Assembly: GCF_000429765.1 (NCBI RefSeq)
Contig: NZ_AUCM01000003.1
Coordinates: 475,117 to 539,116 of the forward strand
Direction of reading: 5' to 3'
DNA length: 64,000 nt
Source of the DNA: Gemmobacter nectariphilus DSM 15620
GTDB lineage: Bacteria > Pseudomonadota > Alphaproteobacteria > Rhodobacterales > Rhodobacteraceae
The notes beneath the pieces are model-generated. The model searched no databases, had not been told where the DNA came from, and saw only the letters and a list, made by a program, of their open reading frames with translations. The translations under genes were made by a program, and so were the position numbers. Numbering within the stretch: position 1 is the first letter of the stretch; every line of letters begins with the position of its first letter. Below, piece by piece: positions 37,833-47,964 of this stretch.

Positions 37833-38303
37833 ATGAGCAGCAGTCTGGAACGGGTCAAGGCCGCCCTTGCCACCGCAGGCGTCGCAACCGAGGTGCGCGA
37901 GATGCCCGACAGCACCCGCACCGCCGCCGAAGCCGCCACCGCCGCCGGATGCGAAATCGACCAGATCGCAAAATCCATCATCTTCAAGGGGCTGGAGTCC
38001 GGCCACGTCAAGCTGTTCCTGACGGCGGGCGGCAATCAGGTGGATGCCGCCAAGGCCAGCGCGCTGGCGGGCGAGCCGCTGGGCAAGGCCGATGCCGCCC
38101 TGATCCGCGCCGAGACGGGGTTTGCCATCGGCGGTGTCGCCCCGGTCGGCCACCTGACCGACCTGCCGGTCTGGATCGACCCGCGGCTGTTCGACTTTCC
38201 GCAACTCTGGGCCGCCGCCGGCACCCCGCGCCACATCTTCGCCATCGACGCCGAAACGCTGGTGCGGATCACCGGGGCGGTCCGGGCGGATTTTGCGGGC
38301 TGA
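37833..38303 (+). CDS. YbaK/EbsC-type aminoacyl-tRNA deacylase
   Basis: This family clears mischarged tRNAs (for example Cys-tRNA-Pro). The 156-residue product has the conserved IAKSIIFKG segment with the catalytic Lys near residue 48. It also has FLTAGGNQVD and the FAIGGVAPVGH glycine-rich loop. GGAACCGCC precedes the ATG. It diverges from glnE and ends at a terminator shared with the secreted cyclophilin. Confidence 0.92.
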   Translation: MSSSLERVKAALATAGVATEVREMPDSTRTAAEAATAAGCEIDQIAKSIIFKGLESGHVKLFLTAGGNQVDAAKASALAGEPLGKADAALIRAETGFAIGGVAPVGHLTDLPVWIDPRLFDFPQLWAAAGTPRHIFAIDAETLVRITGAVRADFAG

Positions 38304-38315
38304 CCCCCGGCCGTG

Positions 38316-38341
38316 CAAAGGGGGCCCGAAGGCCCCCTTTG
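38316..38341. terminator. Bidirectional terminator
   Basis: A perfect 11-bp stem (CAAAGGGGGCC with GGCCCCCTTTG, loop CGAA) lies between convergent genes. Confidence 0.85.
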
Positions 38342-38342
38342 A

Positions 38343-38897
38343 TCAGTCCTGAACCGTGACCTTTGCCATCACGTCCGGCACGCCGCGCACGGCGCCCGAC
38401 TGGCCGGATCCGCGCTTGATCGCGTCCACGACGTCCATGCCCGACACGACCTGACCAACCACGGTATATTGCCCGTTCAGATGCGGGGCCGGGGCGAACA
38501 TGATGAAGAACTGGCTGTTCGCGCTGTTCGGATCCATCGCTCGCGCCATGCCGACGACACCGCGATCGAACGGGGCCGAGGAGAATTCGGCCTTGAGGTC
38601 CGGCAGCTTGGATCCGCCCATGCCGGCACGCGACATGTCGGGGCCCTTGCCGAATTCCACATCGCCGGTCTGGGCCATGAACCCCTCGATCACCCGGTGA
38701 AAGGCGACGCCATCATAGGCGCCCTCTTTCGCAAGGCTCACGATCCGCTCGACATGCTTTGGCGCCAGATCGTCGCGCAGCTCGATGACGACGGTGCCCT
38801 TGGCATCGCCCGACACCTCGATCGCCAGTTTCGGCCCGGCCAGCGCCGCGCCCGTCATCAGCGCCAGCGCCGCGACAGCGCCCAGAAGCTTACGCAT
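38343..38897 (-). CDS. Secreted cyclophilin-type peptidyl-prolyl isomerase
   Basis: The 184-residue protein has a signal peptide (MRKLLGAVAALALMTGAALA), so this copy works in the periplasm. The cyclophilin core shows FHRVIEGFMAQTGD (about 67-80), NSANSQFFIMF (about 124-134) and LNGQYTVVGQVVSGMDVVD. Its start lies inside the end of the neighbouring cytoplasmic cyclophilin gene (8-bp overlap), so the pair is translationally coupled. Confidence 0.94.
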   Translation of the reverse strand: MRKLLGAVAALALMTGAALAGPKLAIEVSGDAKGTVVIELRDDLAPKHVERIVSLAKEGAYDGVAFHRVIEGFMAQTGDVEFGKGPDMSRAGMGGSKLPDLKAEFSSAPFDRGVVGMARAMDPNSANSQFFIMFAPAPHLNGQYTVVGQVVSGMDVVDAIKRGSGQSGAVRGVPDVMAKVTVQD

Positions 38898-39399
38898 CCG
38901 AGGCCACCCGGACCTTGATCATCTTGTCGGGGCTTGCCGGCGGCTCGCCGCGGACGATCTTGTCAACGAATTCCATCCCCGACAGCACGCGGCCATAGAC
39001 GGTGTATTGGCCGTTCAGGAAATGGTTGTCCTTGAAGTTGATGAAGAACTGGCTGTTCGCGCTGTTCGGGTTCATCGAGCGCGCAGCGCCCAGCGTGCCA
39101 CGGTCATGCGGCAGCTTGGAGAATTCGGCCGGCAGGTCCGGCAGATCGCTGCCACCCGTCCCCGCGCGGCGGATGTTGAAGGCCGGGCTGTCGGCATTGC
39201 CGTTTTCCACATCGCCGGTCTGGGCCATGAAGCCTTCGATCACGCGGTGGAACACCACGCCGTCATAGGCGCCGGCGCGGGCCAGTTCCTTCATCCGCTC
39301 GCTATGCTTGGGCGCCACCGCCGGCAGCAGCTCGATCACCACATCGCCGTCCTTCAGCGTCATGATGATGGTGTTTTCGGGATCCTTGATCTCGGCCAT
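38890..39399 (-). CDS. ppiB: Cytoplasmic cyclophilin-type peptidyl-prolyl isomerase
   Basis: The 169-residue protein lacks a signal peptide and has FHRVIEGFMAQTGD, NSANSQFFINF and LNGQYTVYGRVLSGMEFVD. It shares long identical blocks with the secreted copy downstream, evidence of tandem duplication in which only one copy carries an export signal. It is the first gene of the pair and diverges from pgk. Confidence 0.94.
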   Translation of the reverse strand: MAEIKDPENTIIMTLKDGDVVIELLPAVAPKHSERMKELARAGAYDGVVFHRVIEGFMAQTGDVENGNADSPAFNIRRAGTGGSDLPDLPAEFSKLPHDRGTLGAARSMNPNSANSQFFINFKDNHFLNGQYTVYGRVLSGMEFVDKIVRGEPPASPDKMIKVRVASDA

Positions 39400-39519
39400 G
39401 ATGTGCCTCCTTTTCGCTCGCGCGCGACACTAGGGGGAAGTCTGCCCAAGGGGAAGGCCAAAGCGGTTGACGTTGCCGCGATCCCTTGGGAATAGAGGCC
39501 GACCAGTTCGGGGGATACG

Positions 39520-40713
39520 ATGGCCTGGAAGACGCTTGACGACATGGATCTGCAAGGCAAGACGGTGCTGATCCGGGTGGATATCAACGTGCCGGTGGAA
39601 GACGGCAAGGTCACCGATGCCACGCGGATCGAAAAGATCGTGCCGACGATCGAGGATGTGATCGCCAAGGGCGGCCGTCCGGTGCTGCTGGCGCATTTCG
39701 ACCGGCCCAAGGGCAAGGTCGTGCCGGAAATGAGCCTGGCCCAGGTGTTCCCGGCGCTTCAGGCCGCCCTGCCCGGCCACCGCGTGACCTTTGCCGAGGA
39801 TTGCATCGGCGCCCCGGCCAAGCAGGCGGTGACGGCCATGCAGCCGGGCGATGTGGTGCTGCTGGAAAACACCCGCTTTCACCCGGGCGAGGAAAAGAAC
39901 GATCCGATGATGGCCGCCTCGCTGGCGGCGCTTGGCGATGTCTATGTGAACGATGCGTTTTCCGCCGCGCACCGCTCTCATGCCTCGACCGATGGAATCG
40001 CGCGGCTGATGCCGGCCTGTGCCGGGCGCCAGATGCAGGCGGAACTGCGCGCGCTGGAAGCCGCGCTTGGCACCCCGGTGCGCCCGGTGGTGGCCGTGGT
40101 GGGCGGGGCCAAGGTCTCGACCAAGCTGGATCTGCTGGGCAATCTTGTGACGCGGGTCAACCATCTGGTGATCGGCGGCGGCATGGCCAACACCTTCCTG
40201 GTGGCGCAAGGGATCGAGGTCGGCAAAAGCCTGGCCGAACGCGACATGGCCGAGACGGCCAAGCAGATCATGGCCAAGGCGCTGGCCTCGGGCTGCACGA
40301 TCCATCTGCCGGTCGATGTGGTCGTCGCGCACGAATTCCGCGCCAACGCGCCGCATGAAACCGTGCCGGCCACCGCCTGCCCGGCCGATGCGATGATCCT
40401 GGATGCCGGACCACAGGCGGTCGCGCATATCGAACAGGTCTTTGCCGGCTGCCGCACGCTGATCTGGAACGGCCCGCTGGGCGCCTTTGAACTGGAGCCG
40501 TTCGATGCTGCGACCAATGCCGCTGCCGCAGCGGCCGCCACGCTGACGGCCGAGGGCAAGCTGATCTCGGTCGCGGGTGGGGGCGATACGGTGGCCGCGC
40601 TGAACCGTGCGGGCGTCGCGGACAAGTTCAGCTATATCTCCACCGCGGGCGGGGCTTTCCTTGAATGGATGGAAGGCAAGCCCCTGCCGGGTGTCGAGGC
40701 ACTGAACCAGTGA
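39520..40713 (+). CDS. pgk: Phosphoglycerate kinase
   Basis: Pgk interconverts 1,3-bisphosphoglycerate and 3-phosphoglycerate with ATP. The 397-residue protein has the substrate-binding RVDINVP near residues 19-25, [18 protein letters not shown], the nucleotide site [14 protein letters not shown], and the GGGDTVAA loop near the C-terminus. GGGGATACG precedes the ATG. Its stop overlaps the GTG start of the next gene (GTGA), so the cupin is co-translated. Confidence 0.97.
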   Translation: MAWKTLDDMDLQGKTVLIRVDINVPVEDGKVTDATRIEKIVPTIEDVIAKGGRPVLLAHFDRPKGKVVPEMSLAQVFPALQAALPGHRVTFAEDCIGAPAKQAVTAMQPGDVVLLENTRFHPGEEKNDPMMAASLAALGDVYVNDAFSAAHRSHASTDGIARLMPACAGRQMQAELRALEAALGTPVRPVVAVVGGAKVSTKLDLLGNLVTRVNHLVIGGGMANTFLVAQGIEVGKSLAERDMAETAKQIMAKALASGCTIHLPVDVVVAHEFRANAPHETVPATACPADAMILDAGPQAVAHIEQVFAGCRTLIWNGPLGAFELEPFDAATNAAAAAAATLTAEGKLISVAGGGDTVAALNRAGVADKFSYISTAGGAFLEWMEGKPLPGVEALNQ

Positions 40714-41132
40714 GCGCCAGGGCGATCATCGACCGCCTGGGGCTGGCACCCCACCCCGAAGGCGGCTGGTATCGCCAGACCTGGGCGGCCGACAATGACG
40801 GCCGCCCGACAGGCACCGCCATCCTGTTCCTGTTGCAGGAGGGCGAGGCCAGCCATTGGCACCGGGTGGACGCGGCCGAGATCTGGCTGTTCCACGCCGG
40901 CGCGCCGCTGATCCTGTCCACCGCGGAAACCGATGCTGGCCCCGCGCAGGACCGCGTGCTGGGGCCGGACGTTCTGGCGGGCGAGATGCCGCAACTCATC
41001 GTGCCGCCGCATCACTGGCAGGCGGCGCGCACGACCGGCGTCTGGACGCTGGTGTCCTGCACCGTCTCGCCGGGGTTCCGGTTCGACGGCTTCACCCTTG
41101 CCCCGCCCGGTTTCGACATTCCCCGCGCCTGA
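40710..41132 (+). CDS. Cupin domain protein (DUF985 type)
   Basis: The 140-residue protein starts with GTG overlapping the pgk stop. It has the DUF985 opening [16 protein letters not shown], a cupin strand pair with [27 protein letters not shown] containing the metal-ligand-like histidines, and a closing segment with [16 protein letters not shown]. The family resembles yeast YML079w and is of unknown function, possibly sugar-phosphate related. The tight link to pgk is suggestive only. Confidence 0.9.
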   Translation: MSARAIIDRLGLAPHPEGGWYRQTWAADNDGRPTGTAILFLLQEGEASHWHRVDAAEIWLFHAGAPLILSTAETDAGPAQDRVLGPDVLAGEMPQLIVPPHHWQAARTTGVWTLVSCTVSPGFRFDGFTLAPPGFDIPRA

Positions 41133-41147
41133 TCCCCGGAGGTCGCC

Positions 41148-41582
41148 ATGCGCCAGATCCTGTTGCTGAACGGTCCCAACCTGAACCTGCTGGGCCAGCG
41201 CCAGCCCGAGATCTACGGGCGCGAGACGCTGGCCGATGTGGTCGCAGCCTGCACCAAGCTGGCGCAAGGCTTTGGCCTGTCGCTGGTCGCGCATCAGTCG
41301 AACCGGGAATACGAGCTGATCGACTGGATCCACCATGCGCGGGGTCAGGCTGCGGGGCTGATCATCAACCCCGGCGCCTTCACCCATACCTCGGTCGCGC
41401 TGCTCGATGCGCTGAATGCCTTCGAGGCGCCTGTGATCGAGGTGCATATCTCGAACATCCACAAACGCGAATCGTTCCGCCATCATTCCTATGTCAGCCT
41501 GCGCGCCGAGGGCGTGATCGCAGGCTGCGGCGTGCAGGGCTATGAGCTGGCCGTGCAACGGCTGGCGCGGCTGATCGGGTAG
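41148..41582 (+). CDS. aroQ: Type II 3-dehydroquinate dehydratase
   Basis: AroQ catalyses the third step of the shikimate pathway. The 144-residue protein has NGPNLNLLG near residues 8-16, the catalytic Tyr in [19 protein letters not shown], and the His-containing [25 protein letters not shown] precedes the ATG. It is the third gene of pgk-cupin-aroQ, 15 bp after the cupin. Confidence 0.97.
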   Translation: MRQILLLNGPNLNLLGQRQPEIYGRETLADVVAACTKLAQGFGLSLVAHQSNREYELIDWIHHARGQAAGLIINPGAFTHTSVALLDALNAFEAPVIEVHISNIHKRESFRHHSYVSLRAEGVIAGCGVQGYELAVQRLARLIG

Positions 41583-41662
41583 CGCGGCCGCCGCTTCGCC
41601 TCCGGGGGTATCGGCAGGGCCGGAGCGACCTTGCGTCGGCCCCGGCGCCTGGCCCGGGCGTC

Positions 41663-41687
41663 GATGGGTATTTGGAAAAAGGCAAAG
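41663..41687 (+). repeat. Dispersed intergenic element, copy 8
   Basis: It contains TATTTGGAAAAAGGCAAAG; 25 bases are identical with the copy at 18.42 kb. It lies between the convergent aroQ and ArsC-like genes. Confidence 0.8.
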
Positions 41688-41740
41688 CAGGCCGGCCGGG
41701 CGCGCAATCATTCCACTGGCTGGCGGGGGCGCCCTTGCCC

Positions 41741-42076
41741 CTAAAGCCCGTAGCCCGCCATCACCTCGGCCGTCCAGCCGAGCGTCAGCCCCTGCGGCCC
41801 GCGGATCACCGGGCGTTTCATCAGGGTGGGCTGGGCGGCCAGCTGCGCCTCGGGTTCGGATTCGCGCAGGAAATCCGACAAGGACCGCCAGGTCGTCGAT
41901 TGCCGGTTGATGATCGCAGGGCCGAATTCGGTGACGAACTCGGCAATCTCGGCCTCGGACAGCGGGTTCATCCGCACATCGCGGAAGGTCACCGCGTGCC
42001 CCTCGTTCGCCAGCGCCTTCTGCGCCTTCTTGCAGGTGTCGCAGGTCGGAATGCCATAAAGCGTCAGGTCAGCCAT
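41741..42076 (-). CDS. ArsC/Spx family thioredoxin-fold protein
   Basis: The 111-residue product has CDTC at residues 12-15 in a thioredoxin-like fold, with the family's [14 protein letters not shown] and TLMKRPVI region. Proteins of this kind without the arsenate-binding residues (YffB-like) have no settled function, so arsenate reduction should not be assumed. It lies three bases downstream of the lytic transglycosylase gene on the same strand. Confidence 0.88.
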   Translation of the reverse strand: MADLTLYGIPTCDTCKKAQKALANEGHAVTFRDVRMNPLSEAEIAEFVTEFGPAIINRQSTTWRSLSDFLRESEPEAQLAAQPTLMKRPVIRGPQGLTLGWTAEVMAGYGL

Positions 42077-42079
42077 CCG

Positions 42080-42688
42080 TCAGTTCCCCAAGATCGCCAC
42101 GACATAGGCCTGCGTTTCCGCATAGGGCGGAATGCCGTTGTGCTTTTCCACCGCCTCGGGCCCAGCGTTATAGGCCGCCAGCGCGTGGCGCCAGTTGCCA
42201 AAGCGGGCATACATCCGTTTCAGATAGCGCGCCCCGCCATCAAGGTTCTGGTGCGGATCGTTGATGTCGACCCCCAGCAGCCGCGCGGTATCGGGCATCA
42301 ATTGTGCCAGCCCCGTGGCCCCCTTGGGCGACACGGCCTGCGGATTGAAGCCCGATTCCTGCTGCACAAGGCGCAGGAACAGATCCTCGGGGATGCCATG
42401 GCGCTGCGCCGCCGCGCGGGCGGTCGCCAGATATTCGCCTTGATAGCGCCCCGCATAGCGCGGGATCATCCCGCTGGTCGAGGCGGTCGCCTTCAGTTTC
42501 TTGCCATTCGGGGTCAACGAGACGGAATTGGCATATTGCCGCGAAAGCCGGGTATCGAGCAGCTTCTTTTGCTGCGCGAACAGCGCATCGCGCCCCTTGG
42601 CCGTTCCCGGTTTCAACCCCTGCGCCGCAGCCGCCCCGGCCCCCAGACCAAGCCCCGCCACGGCCACCGCCAGCAAGATCGCCCGCAT
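42080..42688 (-). CDS. Secreted lytic transglycosylase (SLT domain)
   Basis: The 202-residue protein has a signal peptide ([20 protein letters not shown]) and a C-terminal SLT domain that cleaves peptidoglycan glycan strands in the periplasm. The catalytic Glu lies in [12 protein letters not shown], followed by [13 protein letters not shown], then [13 protein letters not shown] and [16 protein letters not shown] six codons upstream is in frame, but the ATG gives a better signal peptide. A plausible promoter lies about 35-60 bp upstream. The next gene is divergent ssb. Confidence 0.93.
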   Translation of the reverse strand: MRAILLAVAVAGLGLGAGAAAAQGLKPGTAKGRDALFAQQKKLLDTRLSRQYANSVSLTPNGKKLKATASTSGMIPRYAGRYQGEYLATARAAAQRHGIPEDLFLRLVQQESGFNPQAVSPKGATGLAQLMPDTARLLGVDINDPHQNLDGGARYLKRMYARFGNWRHALAAYNAGPEAVEKHNGIPPYAETQAYVVAILGN

Positions 42689-42720
42689 CGTGCACGTCAC
42701 CCGCAATCGTTCCGCGCGGG

Positions 42721-42748
42721 ACTATACCCGATTTTGCGTCTTTCGCCA
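42721..42748 (-). promoter_or_regulatory. Candidate promoter of the lytic transglycosylase gene
   Basis: On the minus strand TGGCGA (42748-42743) and TATAGT (42726-42721) are spaced 16 bp, with the start codon 32 bases beyond the -10 box. Confidence 0.45.
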
Positions 42749-42781
42749 CCCCTGCGCCGCCCCTTGGCAAGTCGGCGCCGA

Positions 42782-42810
42782 TTGCGATCACGTCCGGGCC
42801 GGGCTATACG
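42782..42810 (+). promoter_or_regulatory. Candidate promoter of ssb
   Basis: TTGCGA and TATACG are spaced 17 bp, with the ssb start codon 46 bases downstream. I see no LexA-type box beside it. Confidence 0.5.
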
Positions 42811-42856
42811 CGAAGTCAAGACGCCGGTCAGTCCGGCACAGCGGAAAGGGAAGCGC

Positions 42857-43402
42857 ATGGCAGGCTCGGTCAACAAGGTCATCATCGTCGGCAATCTGGG
42901 CCGCGACCCCGAGGTGCGCAGCTTCCAGAATGGCGGCAAGGTGGTCAACCTGCGCATCGCCACTTCGGAAACCTGGCGTGACCGCACCTCGGGCGAGCGC
43001 AAGGAACGCACCGAATGGCATTCGGTCGCGATCTTTTCCGAACCGCTGGCCAAGATCGCCGAGCAATATCTGCGCAAGGGATCCAAGGTCTATATCGAGG
43101 GCGCGCTGGAAACCCGCAAATGGCAGGACCAGTCCGGCCAGGACCGCTATACGACGGAAATCGTGCTGCGTCCCTACCGGGGCGAGCTGACCTTGCTTGA
43201 CGGTCGCGGCGAAGGCGGCTCGGGCGGCGGTGGCGGCTATGAGGGCGGCTATTCGGGTGGCGGCTCGGGCGGCGGCGGCTATTCAGGCGGCGGGCGCGAT
43301 CAGGGCGGCTTTGGTGGCGGCTCGGGCGCCAGCGGCGGGCGCGATCAGGGCGGTTTCGGCGGCGGGCGCAGCAGCGATTTCGACGACGAAATCCCGTTCT
43401 GA
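42857..43402 (+). CDS. ssb: Single-stranded DNA-binding protein
   Basis: SSB coats single-stranded DNA in replication and repair. The 181-residue protein has an OB fold (about 1-110) with [30 protein letters not shown] and [16 protein letters not shown] glycine-rich linker (about 117-170) contains two [10 protein letters not shown] repeats. The protein ends with the conserved acidic tip DDEIPF, which recruits partner proteins. A stable hairpin follows the stop. Confidence 0.97.
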   Translation: MAGSVNKVIIVGNLGRDPEVRSFQNGGKVVNLRIATSETWRDRTSGERKERTEWHSVAIFSEPLAKIAEQYLRKGSKVYIEGALETRKWQDQSGQDRYTTEIVLRPYRGELTLLDGRGEGGSGGGGGYEGGYSGGGSGGGGYSGGGRDQGGFGGGSGASGGRDQGGFGGGRSSDFDDEIPF

Positions 43403-43429
43403 GCCCACGGCCAGACTGGATCACATTTG

Positions 43430-43455
43430 ACGCCGCGCAGCCCTCTGCGCGGCGT
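43430..43455 (+). terminator. Hairpin downstream of ssb
   Basis: ACGCCGCGCAG with CTGCGCGGCGT forms a perfect 11-bp stem with loop CCCT. No U tract follows. Confidence 0.55.
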
Positions 43456-43526
43456 TGCACATTCGCTCGCCCTGTTCCCATTCCCGCCGCGCCTGCTATA
43501 TGGGGGCGACAGCTCAGGGGGACGAC

Positions 43527-44759
43527 ATGGCGGATACCGCGGTGAACAGCTACATGACCGGACCGGATGATTCCGGCCGCTTCGGCATCTTTGGCGGGCG
43601 TTTCGTGTCTGAAACGCTGATGCCGCTGATCCTTGAACTTGAACGCCAATACGACATCGCCAAGACCGACCCGACCTTCTGGGCCGAGATGGATTATCTG
43701 TGGAAACACTATGTCGGTCGCCCCTCGCCGCTTTACTATGCGGAACGGCTGACGCAGCACTTCGGCGGCGCGAAAATCTATCTCAAGCGCGAAGAGCTGA
43801 ACCATACCGGCGCGCACAAGATCAACAACGTGCTGGGCCAGATCATCCTGGCGCGCCGCATGGGCAAGGAACGCATCATCGCGGAAACCGGCGCCGGTCA
43901 GCACGGGGTGGCCACGGCCACGGTCTGCGCCAAGTTCGGGCTGAAATGCGTGGTCTACATGGGCGCGCATGATGTGGAACGCCAGGCCCCCAACGTGTTC
44001 CGCATGCGCCTCCTGGGCGCCGAGGTCGTGCCCGTCACCTCAGGCCGCGGCACGCTGAAGGATGCGATGAACGACGCGCTGCGCGATTGGGTGACCAATG
44101 TGCGCGACACGTTCTATTGCATCGGCACCGTCGCGGGCCCGCATCCTTATCCGGCGATGGTGCGCGATTTCCAGTCGATCATCGGCCGCGAAACCCGCTG
44201 GCAGCTCGAGGAACAGGAAGGCCCCGGCCGCCTGCCCGACGTGCTGGTTGCCGCTGTCGGGGGCGGATCGAACGCCATGGGCCTGTTCCACCCGTTCCTC
44301 GATGACCCGTCGGTGCGCATCGTCGGGGTCGAGGCCGGCGGCAAGGGCGTCGACGACCGCATGGAACATTGCGCCTCGCTGACCGGCGGGCGGCCGGGCG
44401 TTCTGCACGGCAACCGCACCTATCTGCTGCAAGATGCCGATGGCCAGATCCTCGAAGGCTATTCGATTTCGGCCGGTCTCGACTATCCGGGCATCGGGCC
44501 GGAACATTCCTGGCTGCACGACATGCGCCGGGTCGAATATGTCTCGATCACCGATGCAGAGGCGCTCGAGGCGTTCCAGCTGTGCTGCGCGCAGGAAGGG
44601 ATCATTCCGGCACTCGAATCCTCGCATGCCCTTGCCCAGGTGGCGAAACTTGCGCCCACCCTGCCCAAGGACCAGATCATCGTGATCAACCTCTCTGGCC
44701 GCGGCGACAAGGACATCTTCACGGTCGCCAAGCACCTGGGCTTTGACATGAAGGTATGA
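43527..44759 (+). CDS. trpB: Tryptophan synthase beta chain
   Basis: TrpB condenses indole with serine using PLP. The 410-residue product has the PLP lysine at K98 in HTGAHKINN, and [20 protein letters not shown] (phosphate loop) and [27 protein letters not shown] precedes the ATG; the frame is open 24 codons further up without a credible start. No trpA or trpF is adjacent in the window. Confidence 0.97.
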   Translation: MADTAVNSYMTGPDDSGRFGIFGGRFVSETLMPLILELERQYDIAKTDPTFWAEMDYLWKHYVGRPSPLYYAERLTQHFGGAKIYLKREELNHTGAHKINNVLGQIILARRMGKERIIAETGAGQHGVATATVCAKFGLKCVVYMGAHDVERQAPNVFRMRLLGAEVVPVTSGRGTLKDAMNDALRDWVTNVRDTFYCIGTVAGPHPYPAMVRDFQSIIGRETRWQLEEQEGPGRLPDVLVAAVGGGSNAMGLFHPFLDDPSVRIVGVEAGGKGVDDRMEHCASLTGGRPGVLHGNRTYLLQDADGQILEGYSISAGLDYPGIGPEHSWLHDMRRVEYVSITDAEALEAFQLCCAQEGIIPALESSHALAQVAKLAPTLPKDQIIVINLSGRGDKDIFTVAKHLGFDMKV

Positions 44760-44904
44760 TCGGGCTGGCGGCCTGCCGTCCACGGCGGGCCGCAGCCTTT
44801 TGGGCCTCGCGCTGCGCTCCGGTCGGTCTGGGAAGGGACTGGAAAGACCCTCGCGCGGCAAGCATTGCTGCGCCGCGACCGTCATGGCGGACCGCCGGTG
44901 CTCG

Positions 44905-44931
44905 CTTCATCTTTCAGAAAATACCCACAGG
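44905..44931 (-). repeat. Dispersed intergenic element, copy 9
   Basis: On the minus strand it reads CCTGTGGGTATTTTCTGAAA then GATGAAG. It is followed, in the trpB direction, by a strong hairpin. Confidence 0.65.
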
Positions 44932-44934
44932 ATT

Positions 44935-44958
44935 TTCAAGGGGGCGTGCCCCCTTGAA
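44935..44958. terminator. Hairpin between trpB and der
   Basis: TTCAAGGGGGC and GCCCCCTTGAA form a perfect 11-bp dyad. A second GC-rich dyad lies near 44968-44985. Either could end transcription from both convergent genes, though U tracts are short. Confidence 0.55.
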
Positions 44959-44998
44959 GCAGGGGTGCGGGGGCAGCAGCCCCCGCCGCCGCCCGCCG

Positions 44999-46486
44999 TC
45001 AGGTCCGGCCCGAGCGTTCCTTGCCGCTCTTGCCGGCCTTGCCGTCCATATGCTTGCGCAGTCGCGAGGGCGTGTGGAACTTCTTCTCGCGGTAGGGGTT
45101 CTGATCGCCCTGCCCGCGCAGGAAGATGCGGATCGGCGTGCCCGGCATGTCAAAGGTCTCGCGCAGCCCGTTCACCAGATAGCGCTTGTAGCTTTCCGGC
45201 AGCTCGTCGGGGCGCGAGCATTTCACCACGAAACCCGGCGGGCGGGTCTTGGCCTGGGTCATGTAGCGAAGCTTGATGCGGTGCCCGCCCGGGGCCGGCG
45301 GCGGGTGAGCTTCGGTCATGGCGCCCAGCCACTGGTTCAGCTTGGCGGTCGGCACACGGCGGTTCCAGACCGCATGGGCCTTGAGGATGGCGGCGTGCAG
45401 CCGGTCGATGCCCCGCCCGGTCCGAGCCGAAACCGTGACCAGCGGCGCACCGCGCAGCTGGGGCAGCAGGCGTTCGAACATCTCCTTCAGCTCGACCAGC
45501 TTTTCCTGCTTGTCGTCCTCCAGATCCCATTTGTTCACTGCAACGACGACCGCCCGCCCCTCGGTCTCGGCAAAATCGGCAATCCGCAGATCCTGCGTCT
45601 CGAACGGGATCGCGGCATCAAGCAGCACCACGACCACCTCGGCAAACCGGACGGCGCGCAGGCCGTCAGCAACCGAGAGCTTTTCCAGCTTCTCGACCAC
45701 CTTGGCCTTTTTCCGCATCCCGGCGGTGTCCCAGATGCGGATCGGCGTGCCCTGCCATTCGGCCTTGACCGAGATGGCATCGCGCGTGATGCCGGCCTCG
45801 GGGCCGGTCAACATGCGGTCCTCGCCAAGGATCTTGTTCACCAGCGTCGACTTGCCCGCGTTGGGGCGGCCGATGATGGCGATCTGAAGGGGTTTCGCCG
45901 CGGTGATCAGCGGGGCGGTGTCTTCCTCCTCGCTGTCCTCGGGGACGTCCACATCGACTTCAGGGGCATCTTGCACCGCGCGTTCGGCGAATTCGCCGGC
46001 GATCGGGCGCAGGACCTGATACAGATCCTCCATCCCCTCGCCGTGTTCGGCGGACAGGCGCAGCGGCTCGCCCAGGCCCAGCTCCCAGGCCTCGATGGCG
46101 CCGGATTCGCCGGCGCGGCCCTCGGCCTTGTTGACGCCCAGAATCACCTTGGCCTGCTTGCGGCGCAGGATGTCGGCAAAGACCTTGTCGGTCGGCGTCA
46201 CCCCGACCCGGCCGTCGATCAGGAACAGGCACACATCGGCCATGTCCACCGCGCGTTCGGTCAACCGGCGCATCCGGCCCTGAAGGCTGTCATCGGTGAC
46301 CTCTTCCAGACCCGCCGTGTCGATCACGGTAAAGCGCATGTCCATCAACCGCGCGTCCCCCTCGCGCAGATCGCGCGTGACGCCAGGCTGATCGTCGACC
46401 AGCGCCAGCCGCTTGCCGACCAGTCGGTTGAACAGCGTGGACTTGCCCACATTGGGGCGGCCGACGATGGCAAGGGTAAAGGTCAT
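44999..46486 (-). CDS. der: Ribosome biogenesis GTPase Der (EngA)
   Basis: Der has two tandem G domains and is needed for 50S subunit assembly. The 495-residue protein begins with the first G1 motif GRPNVGKST near residues 9-17. A second G domain, starting near residue 205 with GRPNAGKST, follows an acidic linker ([17 protein letters not shown]). A KH-like C-terminal domain ends with a basic tail. It lies 73 bp downstream of the BamB-like gene, in the order yfgM-bamB-der that is widely conserved. Confidence 0.97.
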   Translation of the reverse strand: MTFTLAIVGRPNVGKSTLFNRLVGKRLALVDDQPGVTRDLREGDARLMDMRFTVIDTAGLEEVTDDSLQGRMRRLTERAVDMADVCLFLIDGRVGVTPTDKVFADILRRKQAKVILGVNKAEGRAGESGAIEAWELGLGEPLRLSAEHGEGMEDLYQVLRPIAGEFAERAVQDAPEVDVDVPEDSEEEDTAPLITAAKPLQIAIIGRPNAGKSTLVNKILGEDRMLTGPEAGITRDAISVKAEWQGTPIRIWDTAGMRKKAKVVEKLEKLSVADGLRAVRFAEVVVVLLDAAIPFETQDLRIADFAETEGRAVVVAVNKWDLEDDKQEKLVELKEMFERLLPQLRGAPLVTVSARTGRGIDRLHAAILKAHAVWNRRVPTAKLNQWLGAMTEAHPPPAPGGHRIKLRYMTQAKTRPPGFVVKCSRPDELPESYKRYLVNGLRETFDMPGTPIRIFLRGQGDQNPYREKKFHTPSRLRKHMDGKAGKSGKERSGRT

Positions 46487-46559
46487 GGCGTCACGGTCTC
46501 CGGTCGGGCACGGGATCGGATACCCCGCACCAAAACCAGCGTCCTACACGCTTTCGCGT

Positions 46560-47906
46560 TCAGCGGAAAGCCTGAACCTGCCCGTTTTCGGTAACGACGA
46601 ACAGGGTGCCGCCGGCCACCGCCGGCGGGGCAGCAGCGCCCGATTGCATCTCGATCATGCCAAGCGGGGCGCCGCTGTCCGGGGCATAGAACCGCACCAG
46701 CCCGTCGGACGAGGCCACGACCAGCCGCCCGCCTGCCATGATCGGGCCGAAATGGGCGCGCACATCGCGCTGGCGCTTGACCTTGTCCTTGACGAAATGG
46801 CCCATCGGCACCGACCAGACCGTCTCGCCCGTGGTGGCATCCAGCCGGACCAGATCGCCAATGTCCGAGATCAGGAACACGGCATTGCCAGCCGGCCAGA
46901 CCGGGCCCATGGCGCCCTCGCGGGCTTCCCACAGCATGGCGCCCGTGTCGGCGGCAAAAGCTGCCGTGCGGCCGGCTGCCGAGCCGACATAGACCTTGCC
47001 GCCCGTGATCACCGGATCGCCGCTGACCTCCGAGACAAAGGCCGCCGCGCGCCCGGCACGCTGGCCAACGACGGCAGCTTGCCATTTCACCTCGCCGCTG
47101 GTGCGGTCGAGCGCAATGACCTGGCCCGAGGAATAGGGCAGCACGACCAGCCGGTCGGACACCGCCGGGGCCACGCCGCCCGTGACGCCCGCACCGCTGC
47201 GCACGCCGCCCTGCACCCAGGTCAGCTTGCCATCGGCCGCGTTCACCGCCCAGCCTGCGCCATCGCGGCCCGAGACATAGACCGTGCCGCCCACGACCGT
47301 CGGCGCGCCCGAGACCGGGCCATCAAACCGCTGGCGCCACAGCACCGCGCCCGAGGCCGGGTTCAGCGCCAGCAATTCGCCAAAGCCGGTCGTCACGAAC
47401 AGCTTGCCATCGCCCGCAGCCAGCCCGCCGCCGCTTGCCGCCTCGGAGCTCTCGCCCGTGGGGGTCACATCCAGCGTCCAGACAACCCCACCCGACGCGG
47501 CGGCAAGGGCCGTCAGCCGGTTGCGGGCATCCATGGCGAACACCTTGCCGCCCGAGACGATCGGCGCGGTCGCAATCCGGTTGCGGCGGTTGTCGCCAGC
47601 ACCGATCGCGGCCGCCCAGATCCGCTGCGGCGCGGCCGACAGGGCCAGATTGGGCATCGCATGCGACGGGCTGCCCGCACGGTGCGACCAGTCGGCATTG
47701 CTGACTGCGGCCCCCACTGACACCGGAAGGCTGCGGTTTTCCGGCAAGGCCGCATCGGGCACCCGCGCCCCTTCGGACGCCGGCAAGGTTTCATCCAGCG
47801 GGGTCCGGGTGTCGAACCGTTGCCCGGAAAGAATCGTCGCACGTTCACACGATGCCAAGGCACCGACCAGCGCGACCGCCCCCATCAACCCAAGGATCCT
47901 TGCCAC
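46560..47906 (-). CDS. bamB: BamB-like outer membrane assembly lipoprotein (PQQ-like beta-propeller)
   Basis: BamB is a lipoprotein of the complex that inserts beta-barrel proteins into the outer membrane. The 448-residue product starts at GTG with GGGGAAG upstream. It has a lipobox ALASC (Cys near residue 20) and then repeated PQQ-like blades, recognisable by recurring GxxxWxxxV/L segments such as GGVVWTLDV, GAVLWRQRF, GEVKWQAAV, GAMLWEAR and GETVWSVPM. Its place between yfgM and der supports the assignment. Confidence 0.9.
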   Translation of the reverse strand: MARILGLMGAVALVGALASCERATILSGQRFDTRTPLDETLPASEGARVPDAALPENRSLPVSVGAAVSNADWSHRAGSPSHAMPNLALSAAPQRIWAAAIGAGDNRRNRIATAPIVSGGKVFAMDARNRLTALAAASGGVVWTLDVTPTGESSEAASGGGLAAGDGKLFVTTGFGELLALNPASGAVLWRQRFDGPVSGAPTVVGGTVYVSGRDGAGWAVNAADGKLTWVQGGVRSGAGVTGGVAPAVSDRLVVLPYSSGQVIALDRTSGEVKWQAAVVGQRAGRAAAFVSEVSGDPVITGGKVYVGSAAGRTAAFAADTGAMLWEAREGAMGPVWPAGNAVFLISDIGDLVRLDATTGETVWSVPMGHFVKDKVKRQRDVRAHFGPIMAGGRLVVASSDGLVRFYAPDSGAPLGMIEMQSGAAAPPAVAGGTLFVVTENGQVQAFR

Positions 47907-47964
47907 GATACGTCTTCCCCTGCCCTTTTGCCGCGGTTCCACGCCCTGAAAGGCGGTGTCCGGC

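Noticed and set aside
41741-42076. Arsenate reductase
   Set aside because: The protein is of the ArsC/Spx fold, but no arsenic resistance gene is near and the substrate residues could not be confirmed, so only the fold is called.
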